Positions 48,923 through 60,000 of a stretch of 60,000 nt of DNA are shown piece by piece; positions within the stretch are counted from its first letter, which is position 1, and each line of letters begins with the position of its first letter. The notes beneath the pieces are model-generated. The model saw only the letters and a list, made by a program, of their open reading frames with translations. It had not been told where the DNA came from and did no database searches. Origin of the DNA: Membranipora membranacea (taxonomy: Eukaryota; Bryozoa; Gymnolaemata; Cheilostomatida; Membraniporidae); NCBI GenBank assembly GCA_914767715.1, contig OU612070.1, positions 10,435,501-10,495,500 on the forward strand, written 5' to 3'. Made by a program: the position numbers and the translations under genes.

Positions 48923-51900
48923 ATGTCCGAAAATCAAGTTGCTGCAGTGAGTATATCAATTACTTAATTTAAGAGCAATAATTAATTGAAGTTTTCCTTC
49001 ACTTTTTCTACTGAAAATAGTTTTGCCCCCTGTTGTTTTTCAGTGTCAATGATTTATGTAAATATGATGAATCATCAAATTTAAATGGCAGAAATTTTCT
49101 ATGATCAGTCTTTTATAATTCTTGTATGTGTGAGAAGACTACACATAGAAGTAATAGTTGGTCCCAACCAAAGTAGTCAAGAGGAGGACTAGTTACAAGT
49201 TTGGAATGAATAGCTGATAGTTCCATCCATGTGCTGTGGTGGTCAGTCCAACAGCTAATACTATCTGAAGATTGCAAATTATTGAGACATGTAAGCAAGC
49301 TATACATTTATCTCCAAATTTTCAATTCAATTTCAGGCACCTGCTGCTGGTGGTGACGCTGCCGCACCAGCTGAAGGTGAAGCGGCACAAGAAGCACCTC
49401 AACAGACAACATGGCAGATGATGAAAGGCTTTGCGTTCAGGATGCTGATGATGTATATGGTGATGAGCTTCTTCCGTAAACCTGCGGCTGGTCCCGCTCC
49501 TACCACTGTCACAGATGGAGAAGGGGTCGTGGCCCCGATTGTTGGATCTATACCTTGTACTAATCTCTATGATATGACTACTAGATTTGTAAGTTCTGCT
49601 ATTTGACAAGAATAATGTGTAGCAGGGGAGACTACCAGTGTGTTCGATCATTAAGGACTGGCACAACTCATGGGGATATAATGATATTTGACTAAAAAGA
49701 GCTATTGAAAACAGACTGGATGTTTCATTTATATAACTTTCTCTGTGGCTACACTATTGGTATTTTGCATTACAGCGGCCAAAGTCCATATTTCAGAATT
49801 ATCACTCATACAGCAAAGCACAGCAAATCACATTAATCATAATAACTCATAAGTTAAAGTTTAGCTGAGGGTTTATAGTGTCCATTGTAGTCAGTGATTG
49901 ATTGGCCAAAATTCATTGGCTTCTTATTTATTGATAACACCTATCCTCTACCTCAGCTAATATTAACGTAATACACACCTGTATATATTAAGGATGTGAG
50001 ATTTTATCTATCTGAGAGTGAAAAAATGCCAGACTTTCAGAAAGATAAGCTACTGTGGCATCTGAAGGGACAGGAATATGGAGACTGGACATCCGGACCA
50101 ACAGCTGATAGTACTTTCATATTCTCTACTCAACTAGATGCTACACAAGTGAGTTAATATAGTAATAATTATAATAATAGTAAATGAACTTTGTCATCCG
50201 TCACCTGTTCTGTTAGTCGTAGCTTCCGATGGTGTTATTATACTACATAATTAAAGGATTATGGTGTTAATTACATCAATTTTTCAAATAATCTAGTCCA
50301 TGGGACAATAGCTTTCTACTTACTCTACATTCATGTCTATCTCTGCTCTGCCTGTCTGTTCACTTTGAGAGAACGTCTTGCAAACATTTTCGTTGGTTGG
50401 TCTCCAGTTTGCCAAAGGGCATCAATGGAATGGAGACAGTAGGACTTTCCATTTACAAACTTTTGAAAGATGGTACTTCCCTGGATGCGCTTTCTCATGA
50501 TCCTTTGTGAGATGGGGGCGGCCTATTTTCAGTCTTTTTTTGGGTCAAAATATTGCTATTGCTCTTCCCTCATGCTTGCAGAAAGTGAAAAATATATGTA
50601 ATTACTATCATGAAGCAATGGACAGCTTCAAGTCATATCCATGTTAATTTTATAGCACATGATGTCAAATGGCTCTATCTATCTGCATAGTTATATGTTA
50701 CCAGTTGGCTGGGACCCTGAGAGACACAGCAACTCACCCACTGCTTATAAAATCATCCACAAAATCAAACGTTAGTGACTCACTATTTATATAATTTATA
50801 CCTTTATATATGTTCCCTACTTATATAGTTGTTTAGATGTTGACTCTTGGGCTATGCTAAGTCGGTTTGTGAAATTCTTTTGTCCCCTCCATCCTGATTT
50901 ATCATTATGAGTGAATGCTCTACCTGGAGTAAAAGAGATCCTAAGAATGCTTATACATGTACTTGCATCTTAGGAATGAAATTCATCATAAAGTAAATTT
51001 TACAGAACTGAATAAATTCAAGAAGAGGGTGTTCGTCAGTACAGTCAATCTACTCACTGGAAAGACTGACATTCACCCAGATCTGGTTAAGGTATGACAT
51101 TTATACTTATAGTAGCAACATTTGAAATATCCAGTAAATCTTCCATGTACTTGACAGATGATGGAAAGTAGGTTAACATTTTAGTGTGTTTCTGTGTTCG
51201 TTGATACTGATAGTCCAGTTTGCGAGCCGGCATGATGAGTTCCATGTTATCTGTCTCCCTCCAGCCATTATCCTTGGGCAGCTAGCGCTGGACAACCTGA
51301 TTTAGAGTGTTTGAAACAAATATGTTATAAGTGAACAATTTTTAATGTGACAGTGACAGATAAGCCTAAGTGCTCAAACTCAGCCCAGATCGCTGGTAGT
51401 GGCATTTCATTATCAACCACATGGTGATGTGGTTGATAATGATAACTAGTGTGACACTTGTCACCTGTCACACAAAACTTGCGGCTAGGTGAAGCAGTAG
51501 ACAATCAAGTTAGTTTGCTTGCTTGATGAATTCTTTCCATCCCATTACCAATATGCAGACAACATACAACTTTAATTGACTACAGTGTGTGAACTTGACG
51601 TATTGTCATTGCCATCTTGAAATAATAAAAAGATTGCATTGCGATGAATTTTAGAAAGAGAATAGCAGTGAAATGGAGATATTGTCACATTGGCATCCTA
51701 ATATCACATATAATTATGTAGTGGATGAGACACCTTGGACGCAGGGAATGGTACCTAAACCTATGGATGAAAGTAAGTGTTGTTAAAAGGGGTTAAAGGA
51801 GCACCTGCATGTCAATAATATATTCTTTAAACTAGGTGACAGCTATGTTACAGGTGCCCTCAGTTGTCACTGAGAGAAAATATGTACCAGGTCAAGTCAT

Positions 51901-54900
51901 ATTAAAAATATTTTACACAAACTGTATCTGTCCGTTATATCTGTCTTCAGCCATATGACTGAATATAAAGGTACCATGACATTGTAGGGTAAAAACCTAA
52001 GTACCATATCTACCCCAATGACAAGACCTTGGACATATTTTATTCAAGATGCTTCTAACTGTTAGAGAGTGTCACTGGAGGAAAATACTAAGGAATTTGG
52101 ATGCAAGGAACAATTTCACTTGTTTACTCTAACACTTTCAGTATATTCAAAGCGGCTTGTAATCCCCTCCACTGAACTCAAATGTGATGTCACAAAAGAA
52201 AATAAGAGTGTTTTATATTATAATGAAGGCCTATTGAAACAAGAGTTCAAAGCCTTATGGTTGATGTGTAAACATAATAGGTCTGAAATATAAATTTTTA
52301 TCTCTGCAGCTACTTTACCCAAAGACATGCCTATTCAACTGAAAATCAGGTTTTGATGAGAGCGTTATATATTAATATGTTAGTATCTTTGGCATCCACA
52401 CATGTGATGCCCCATAGTACCTTAGCAAAGCACTGTCTCTGATTGGATCAGTGGTTACATCCAGTAGTTATTCCGTGGCTACAATGCGAGGCTGAATACT
52501 TTGAATGATGATTGATACTCATTTTTGTAGGTATTGAGTTTATGAATGACAAGCCACATTATTTCCCTCCTATATTCTTCAATGACTACTGGAACTTACA
52601 ATCGGACTATATGCCTATCAATGAAACCACTCCGTAAGTAGGAATGTTATGAGTTATACTTTTCAAGTTAATCGACCCTAGAAGAGTTAGGTATCTGTAG
52701 CACATGCTTGAAATAGCTCTATTTTTGCCTAGCCCACATTAACTCCCACGTTAGCCAGCCAAAATTGGTGTCTGCTAATGTTGAGTCAGCCCTCAACTAA
52801 CTTAACTTAACTCCAGCTATTATAACTACTCTTGGGTAGCCAGAACTATTGATAGGAGATGAAACATAGTTGAAGCAAGAGATGGGAAGGAGGGTGATTT
52901 ACTTATGTTGTACTGTTTAACTACTTGGGTTGAGCAAAGAGTTGAGTATATGGTTATATTATACAAAATATTTGTAACAAATCTGGTAACTATCAGAATT
53001 GCTAAAGACTATACTCCATAACATACCTATACTCCCTAGGGTGTGTAGCTCACCAATATTTAACCATGGAATTCATATATTGAACAGACATTTACATATT
53101 ATTGATGTTTTGATTATTACGTTTAAATGAATTTTAGATTATTGAACTTTACACTGACTGTTTATCCTCTAACGATGATGAAGTGGCAGTTCTACTCAGC
53201 ACAAGGCATGAGAAATCAATGGTACGCCATCTGTTAATGCTCTAGTAGATCATATTGATGTACATTGTACTTATGATTGGCCTCAATTTTGCAATTAGCT
53301 GATTAAAGTTTTGTGCGATACATGGTGCTCATCAATTAAACTTGGTGTAAGTGAGCTTTATTCACCTAACTGGTCGATACAAGTCAGGCAACTCCTCAGA
53401 AATGGATACAAGTTTTATGTTTCAGCGATACATTTGTTTCTATCAAAGTCTGATCATTGTACTCTTACTTGCATGATGATTATGCTGGGCGCCGAAGTGC
53501 TTTGACCTCCAAATACATGATAGCCTAAATGACACCTCAGCATCAAATCAGTGAATATCTGGCCCTACTTTTTGGTAGGGGTCATAAAAATATACACCCG
53601 ATGACATGTGCGTCTTGTTGCTGTGTTTTAGGTATGCTAACCTGTTGGGAGACAATGCAGCAGACCAGACAGACGCTGAGCAGGATGCTCTAAAGAGAAC
53701 TTTACTAGATACAAACCCATATCTACTGGCTGTCACGGTCACTGTTAGCATTGTACATAGTGTCTTTGAGTTTCTGGCATTCAAAAATGGTATGATTTTA
53801 TATCAAAGCAATTAGCAAATAATTTAAGTTTTCATGTGGTAATTTCTATTTACTGACTTAGTGCTGCTAGTGTGGGTATTATAGAAACAATTGATCACAA
53901 TGCTTGAAGAACTTGTGTTTATCATCAATGTTTTGCCTATAAATGCAATGAAATTCAGTAACCTTGACCTCTCACAACCTTGAGATAACGCTACAGTCAA
54001 CCTCACCATTTCAATCAAGCAATGTAACTTGCGAGTTTTTATAAGTCTTTGTGGATCAGGGCAATGATGTCATATTATATGAGATTAACCCACATTGTGA
54101 GTTTGCTGTTAGCAAATCAAAAAAGCCTTAATTTCATATCCCCATACTATTATTTCTTTGCAGATATCCAGTTTTGGAGAAATCGAAAGTCTATGGAAGG
54201 TCTGTCAGTGAGGTCTGTGTTCTTCAGTGTGTTCCAGTCGCTCATTGTACTACTGTATATCCTCGATAACGAGACTAACTTTGTGGTCATCATCAGTGTG
54301 GGTATAGGACTACTGATAGACGCATGGAAAATCACACAAGTAGTCAATGTCAAGGTCGGTAAATACTGGATTAATCATATATCCAACATATAAAGTTTTG
54401 CTTAAATCTGACTCACTGCTTATTTCAAGGGTGCTTTACAAAAAGTGTTGGGAACTTGAATCTGAGCCTCCTTACATTAGGAGGTAAACGGTCAACTCAC
54501 TCTAGGTTGACTGGGATTATTTGCTTGAGAAGGATAATAAGGCATGATTTATAATCATGCAGAATTTTCATAGATATTCTTGCCTTGTGGATAGATAATC
54601 TGTGAGCCTGTACAGCCTCATACAGGGTTGTTTGACCTTCGTTAATCCTCATATTGTACCTTAAATATACCATATTATACTCACCATTTATTCTTTTGAT
54701 AGCTTGATTACGAAGACAAATGGTTCGATGTCATACCAAGACTAACATACACTGATAAGTCTACATATGTGGAATCAGAGACCAAAAAATATGACCAAGT
54801 GAGTATGACAATGTAGACAAAGTTAACTGTCATAATGACATTGCAAAGTGAAGCTTTAGGAAGCCTAAGCTGAGTAGAACTGCATGTAAATGAATATTGC

Positions 54901-57342
54901 CAGTCAAATCAGGTTGATCATAACTCATGTACGAGAATTGCCTGTATGTTCTGGGAATTCCATGTGAAAGTTGCACTTTAGGAATGTTTCAATTTCGACC
55001 AGGGAGTCACCCCCCACCCTGGTTCGACCTATGAAATGCTGACCATGACTTTTGAGTTGTCCTCCCATGAATAGTGACACTTATAGATCTTATTTTGTGA
55101 AGCAAACTCTGACTCTTTAGAACAACCAATCAATCACTGCAGCTATTTCCCCTCCGACAGATATCCATTTGTTTCCGCAACACTACTGTACTTTCAATCA
55201 TGATGTTACTTTGTTTTGTAGCTGGCGTTCAGGTACCTTAGTTGGGTACTGTTTCCTATGTTAGCAAGCTACGGTGTATATTCTCTTATGTATCATGAGC
55301 ACAAAGGCTGGTACTCGTGGGTACTCAATATGCTATATGGATTCTTACTCTTATTTGGTAAGTCGTATCTATATAATTCTATAAATAATATAATAAATGT
55401 ATATTATATAGTTGTATAAATAAAATAAAATATGAATAAATGCATATTATAACAAGAGAATGGACTTGATGACACTGGCACTGGTGTATTATTAGCAGAT
55501 ATTCGCTCTGTGAATTTTTTTCAAAGGCACATCAAGCTGTCTAACATGGTCTTGACTATGATAACGGTATTGACGAAAATGAAACTGAAAGAAATTTTCG
55601 TTAATTTGGATTTGGCATATTAGTCGCCTTGCAATATGTGTCCTTACTTGATCATTGGGCACACAGGAGTTATCAACCAAATCCCCCCATAAACAGCCTG
55701 GGAGAATTTGAGCATTGATTCTAACTCTGACCAATAGACAGTTTTCCGAGCTCTGATTTAGGCCTCAATTCGGAGTTGTCCTCTCTCTCTCCAGTTTGTT
55801 ACTTTTAACCCACGCCGCATAGGAAAAACATGCTGAAAAGGGGGTAATCTTGAAAACCGCTTATAATAGGATAAAAATTATTTTTGATTCATAATCTGCA
55901 ACATTGAAAACTCATGTGGACACAGTTTGGGAAATAATTTTAGTATTTGGATAGTAAATTATAGAATTTTCTGCCTGTTTTGCGGACAATTTGGCAGAAT
56001 TTTTCATGAGTTTCATCGCTAAAATTAGGATTTATCAACATTTAAGCCTCCAATGATTTTGAAACCCTGTCCCTGTTTTCAATGGTGCAGATTCTGAATC
56101 AAAAATCGGTTTTATCCTAACATAACTGATTTTCAAGATAACCCTCTTTCAGCAGGTTTTTCCTATGCGGTGTGGGTTAAAAGTACCAAACTGGAGAGAG
56201 GACAACTCCAACTTGAGGCATAAATATGAGCTCAGAAAACTGTCTATAATATAATTAAAATTGGTATTGGAGTACAAGCTGAATTTTTTAAGAGAGTCTC
56301 GACCAAAGCTGGCCAATATTTCAGCTTTGAGAGAAGAGTTCATTACACTTGATCATAGCCAGGTACAGGCTAGATTAAAACAATTTGCCTGTACCTGCTG
56401 TCTCACCCAATATACTGGTAAGGCGGAGTAACAAACACTCAAACACCGTCTCCGTCCTTTCTCCCAGCAAGAAAAATTGAATCTGAATAAGCGTCTCTGT
56501 ATTTATCAGGTTTTGTTATACTGCTATTTTAATTATAATATATCATTGTATATTTATTACATCTTATAGGTTTCATTATGATGACACCACAGTTATTTAT
56601 TAACTATAAGCTCAAGTCCGTAGCTCACTTACCATGGAGAATGATGACATATAAAGCACTCAATACATTCATAGATGATTTATTCGCGTTTGTTATCAAG
56701 ATGCCTACACTATACAGACTAGGGTGCTTCAGAGATGGTAAGATTTCAAAGTGATTTTCTAGGAAATAAAGTTTTATAATTTTTTGAAAAATGGTTTATT
56801 CAAAGGATAAACTGATCTAGGATAAGTATCGTTATCAAACTTTAAACATTGCTGATTAGGTCTCAAGAATACGCTCTGCACCAACACAGATTATGAATTT
56901 CGCTTACTTGCCTCCATCCCTATATATTATATCTATCCGTCATTCAATCAGCATGAGTCTTACTCAAAGCATGGCTCTGGTTTTGTTAATTTTCAATCAG
57001 CAACATGAGATGCTCCATCTTGAATTCCCACATGCTTATGATCTTTGTGATATCCTAACAAATGGATTGGATAGTTCTATTGGTTAACATTGCATTTCTT
57101 TTAAACCAATGTTCAGTGATCTACTGCTCTTAAACCTGTTATGTCATATTTTATCTCAATTTTTTACAGATATAGTGTTCCTTATAATGTTATACCAAAG
57201 ATGGATATATAGAGTGGATCCTAAACGTATGAATGAATTTGGTACGAGTGGTGAGTCAGATAGTCCTCCAATGGAAGGGGACACTGGAACAAGTACTGAG
57301 GCTATCACTGACAAACCCTCAGAAGAAAAGAAGGACGATTAA
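48923..57342 (+). CDS. CLPTM1: CLPTM1 (cleft lip and palate transmembrane protein 1)
   Basis: Fourteen exons (48923-48946, 49337-49588, 49993-50148, 50656-50770, 51006-51091, 51655-51772, 52531-52633, 53138-53221, 53632-53789, 54164-54354, 54703-54798, 55222-55357, 56570-56737, 57170-57342) join in frame to 619 aa; human CLPTM1 is slightly longer. After an Ala/Glu-rich start comes the lumenal CLPTM1 domain (GDWTSG, LSHWHPNITYN, FNDYWNLQSDY). The multi-pass membrane part follows from exon 9 (NPYLLAVTVTVSIVHSVFE, LYILDNETNFVV, HKGWYSWVLNMLYG, HLPWRMMTYKALNTF), then a hydrophilic tail ending KKDD. CLPTM1 is an ER/Golgi membrane protein; mammalian work links it to retention of GABA-A receptors in the ER, and the related CLPTM1L to lipid scrambling for GPI synthesis. 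The role here is inferred. AATAAA is at 57851-57856. Confidence 0.96.
51408..51441. repeat. Hairpin in CLPTM1 intron 5
   Basis: A perfect 14-base stem, CATTATCAACCACA (51408-51421) with TGTGGTTGATAATG (51428-51441), has a 6-base loop. Weaker inverted similarity extends outward (GTGACAGTGACA near 51350, TGTCACCTGTCAC near 51460), so it may be the core of a small MITE. Confidence 0.6.
55736..56247. mobile_element. MITE with ~190-bp inverted repeats in CLPTM1 intron 12
   Basis: Left arm 55736-55925 and right arm 56056-56247 are inverted copies with roughly 10-15% mismatch by eye. They start AGACAGTTTTC and end GAAAACTGTCT, and both contain GGAGTTGTCCTCTCTC, TTTTAACCCAC and CCGCATAGGAAAAAC. TA stands at both outer ends, a plausible 2-bp target-site duplication. 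There is no coding capacity. A TA or other 2-bp target duplication would fit Tc1/mariner-like or ISL2EU-like MITEs. Confidence 0.85.
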
Positions 57343-60000
57343 CTTTGTAATTTAACTAGGGCAAGGCTGAAACTATGCCACTTGTAGATTAGTTTTTTTT
57401 TGTAGGATATACCAAGTTTTAGATCAAGCTATTGGGCCATATTACCCAGAGAGCATCATTGATGTCTACAGAAAAAAGTGCAAGCCTTTAGGGAATCTTT
57501 CCACGATCCGAAACAAGGCACAACCCAATTTCTGTTATTGAAAATTTTGATTCAGAAATATTTCAGACTCGGCCTTGATTAGTGTTGTGAACAGTTTTAC
57601 TAATAATTTGCCTTTTTAAAGAATTGTTGTCAACATTGGGTACGTCAAGTCATAGAAAATAATATTAATTGTTCCAATTGATAGCCAACTGCTTGTCGCA
57701 ACGGGTGCCAAATTAATGGTCAGCCATAATCGTCAGCAAATTATTGAATACTCTCTGCTTCCATATCAAAGACATTCTAGTATTGTAAAAATGTATTCTC
57801 CAAAAATGATTCATCCGCAATTTATTGTTGAATGTTTTACATGAATGATAAATAAATTATATTAACCAGTTAGCTGATGCTGTCCTTTTTCCTGTGGTGT
57901 CAAAACATTATAATACCTACAACACGACCAATCCATGACTTAGTATGCTGTGGTAGCTACAACTTAGGTAGTGAGGGTATTAAATAGGAGACACTTCACT
58001 TCACTCTAGCTAGGGCATCAAAACCGAAATTGTATTTGCATCAGTGAATTGCTTATTGTTGGGAGTTATATTATATGCCTGTTTGGGGAAACTTTAGATA
58101 TCCTCCCCCTCCCGAACAAAGCGTATCAAGATAAGCTAGGCAACCCAACTTCATGCTACACTCCACTGCCTTATTAATCGGTTTTCGTGTGTAAGGTAAT
58201 GACCCAATACCCTTGCCTCCCGTTGATGACTACCCTTTTGTGAGGTAGAGGGGATATTCATACTGCGCATCAAAAACTTGCTTCATCCGTGTTGTTATCA
58301 TAGTGTAAGGATATATCTTTGCTCTGTGGCATTATCATAGAAATGAACTTCAGCTTTCAAAATTATTTATTTCGAAAATGAACTGTACAAGCACTGTATG
58401 AAAAGTATAAATAATATGCCTCGTTTGTAATATAATAAGGTCTATAGCCATAGTTGGCCTTTACTTTGAAGCCAAGAGAGCCAACATACCAAGTTGTTGA
58501 GGTTCAATGAGTAGAAAACTAGCTAGTGGTGGTAGTAAAAATAGATTTCAGCCAGGCGTCACCCGACTGGAAGAACAGCAGTGATAAAGTGCACTTATTG
58601 AAGTATAAATTAGGACCAAGTTTGATTTAATGCGCAGGCATTTAGAGTCGCTTCCATTCTATTGGCATCTTGCGGCTAGAAGGGCAGCGACTCCATATGC
58701 AGGCCAATTGAATCAAAGTGGGTCTTGTTCACAAATAGTGAAAATAACAAACTTACAATTGAAAAAAGTCAAAAAATTTGTGATCATGCAGATAATGTGA
58801 ATAAGCCGTAGAAGTGGAAGTCTTGGCCCCTCATCTAAACTAATAAGTACATCAAGTTTCAAATTGGTTGCGGCTCCACAGATCCCCCGCAAACTGCTGT
58901 TGTACCACCCCAACTACCACTGGGAGGGTATTTAAGTTATCGCAACCATGCTCCATAGAAGCTGATTGGCAAGTAGATAATATCAAAATAGATAGAAGAC
59001 AAACCTATAAAACCTGCATGGTTAAGAGAACTGGCCAGAACTTATCTCTTGATTGACTCCCACATGTGTTAATCTCAATGATGATGTCTGGCATCAAATA
59101 ATGCTCTAGAACCAGCACCCCATGCTTAAGCATTACTCCAGAGGTGTCTTTCCCAGTATTCTATTCTGGGTCCTAAGTCTATTCCACTTACATACTGAAG
59201 GTTGGGAGAGGCACTTCCCCTTCAAACTTGTATCAATTCCATTCAAGAACACAGTATTACGAGATTCGTCTACGCAGAGAGTTAAACAAATTTCCTCAAG
59301 ATTTACTCTCCTAAAGGTTTGATCACATGATTCTACATATGCGGCGTCGCCTGGCAGGTGCCCTCTCCGGGTGACAGGTAGTACACAGTAGAGTATTGGT
59401 AGGTGTGGGCGGGGCTTGCTGATGCTCATATATAGTGTCATTTATTCCCGTCTGTCTGTTACAGATTCGTATATGGGAATCGTAAACCTTCTGTTGCTGT
59501 CTGGCCATGACTATCTGTTGTTTCCTAGCTGGAATCTGAAGAAAGTGAATGAAAAAAATCTACTTCAAGTTACCTATCAAATAATGAATAAGATTCCAGC
59601 TAAATCCGCAGCAGACCAAAGTATAATTCAATTCTACCTCTATCTCAATATTAATTATTATGATTTCTCACAGAGTTTGCTGGCAAAAAATGATGGAGAA
59701 ACTCAATTTTTTATTATGCATTTGCAATCTTTTTTGAACTGCAAGTAATTTCAAACTTTATATGCAATAATAGCTAATGCGTTTCAAGCCCTTTGATTCA
59801 CATGCTGTCGTAAAGTTGACGACTTGCCTGACTCATGTAAAAGCGCCTAACACATGATCTCCAAGCTACACTGATGCCATGTTTCATGTAACGAGTACAA
59901 TTTGAGAAAGCGTACAGCAGTGTTGGCTATAGTATTATTGTACAGTTTGTTATTAAAATCCTCAGGAAGTCTTATTCTAGTTCAACGCTCTGCATTCATA
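57343..60000. other. CLPTM1 3' flank, no supported gene
   Basis: The CLPTM1 3' UTR probably ends soon after AATAAA at 57851-57856. The rest is AT-rich with no recognisable gene. The best candidate for coding is an open stretch at about 59465-59748 (+), preceded by a pyrimidine-rich tract and CAG and starting DSYMGIVNLLLL. It has no family resemblance I can name and no confirmed partner exon, so I leave it uncalled. Confidence 0.4.

Noticed and set aside
59133-59748. Frames of 102 and 110 aa near the right end
   Set aside because: They have no recognisable family and no partner exon, and fall in AT-rich sequence. One has an acceptor-like start, but that is not enough.
1-60000. CRISPR arrays, operons or bacterial defence systems
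   Set aside because: All genes are intron-split animal genes; the tandem repeats seen are simple or transposon-derived.

Overview
The window is nuclear DNA of an animal (metazoan), most likely an invertebrate. Genes are split by many short GT-AG introns of a few hundred bases, the DNA is AT-rich, and the recognisable genes are animal-type: an HMG20A/B-like HMG-box protein, CLPTM1 and a galactose 3-O-sulfotransferase family. The combination of DUF4806 genes, an ISL2EU-like transposon and many MITE-like inverted repeats would suit a sponge, cnidarian, mollusc or lancelet; I cannot narrow it further. Every multi-exon model below was built by eye from splice signals and reading-frame phase. Wherever a model is called intact, the exon lengths sum to a multiple of three.

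Positions 1-38460 are a young, nearly identical tandem duplication. The repeated unit carries, in order, a DUF4806 gene, a Gal3st-like sulfotransferase gene and (copies 2 and 3 only) the start of a coiled-coil gene. Copy 1 contributes only the end of a sulfotransferase (1-2804). Copy 2 (about 4650-24974) has a broken DUF4806 gene, a complete sulfotransferase and a 5' fragment of the coiled-coil gene. Copy 3 (24973-38460) has a DUF4806 gene lacking its first exon, a complete sulfotransferase and then the full coiled-coil gene. Offsets are 19112-19114 between copies 1 and 2, and about 13470 between copies 2 and 3. Copy 2 alone holds a 7.3 kb insertion (6765-14031) with a SAP-SWIM-YqaJ nuclease gene and a THAP-DDE transposase gene, both with open frames: an ISL2EU-type autonomous DNA transposon with a 167-bp perfect palindrome at its left edge.

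The junction at 24973-24974 places coiled-coil exons 1-3 directly upstream of DUF4806 exons 2-10. Coiled-coil exon 3 ends in phase 0 and DUF4806 exon 2 starts in phase 0, so the duplication built a potential in-frame chimeric gene. The three coiled-coil exons of this fragment differ from the intact gene only at four synonymous sites, although the introns around them differ at many positions. This is the most interesting structure in the window.

Positions 36373-57342 are single-copy and ordinary: the coiled-coil gene (+), a convergent HMG20-like gene (-), and CLPTM1 (+), which is divergent from HMG20 across about 1.1 kb. Positions 57343-60000 hold the CLPTM1 3' flank and no gene I can support.
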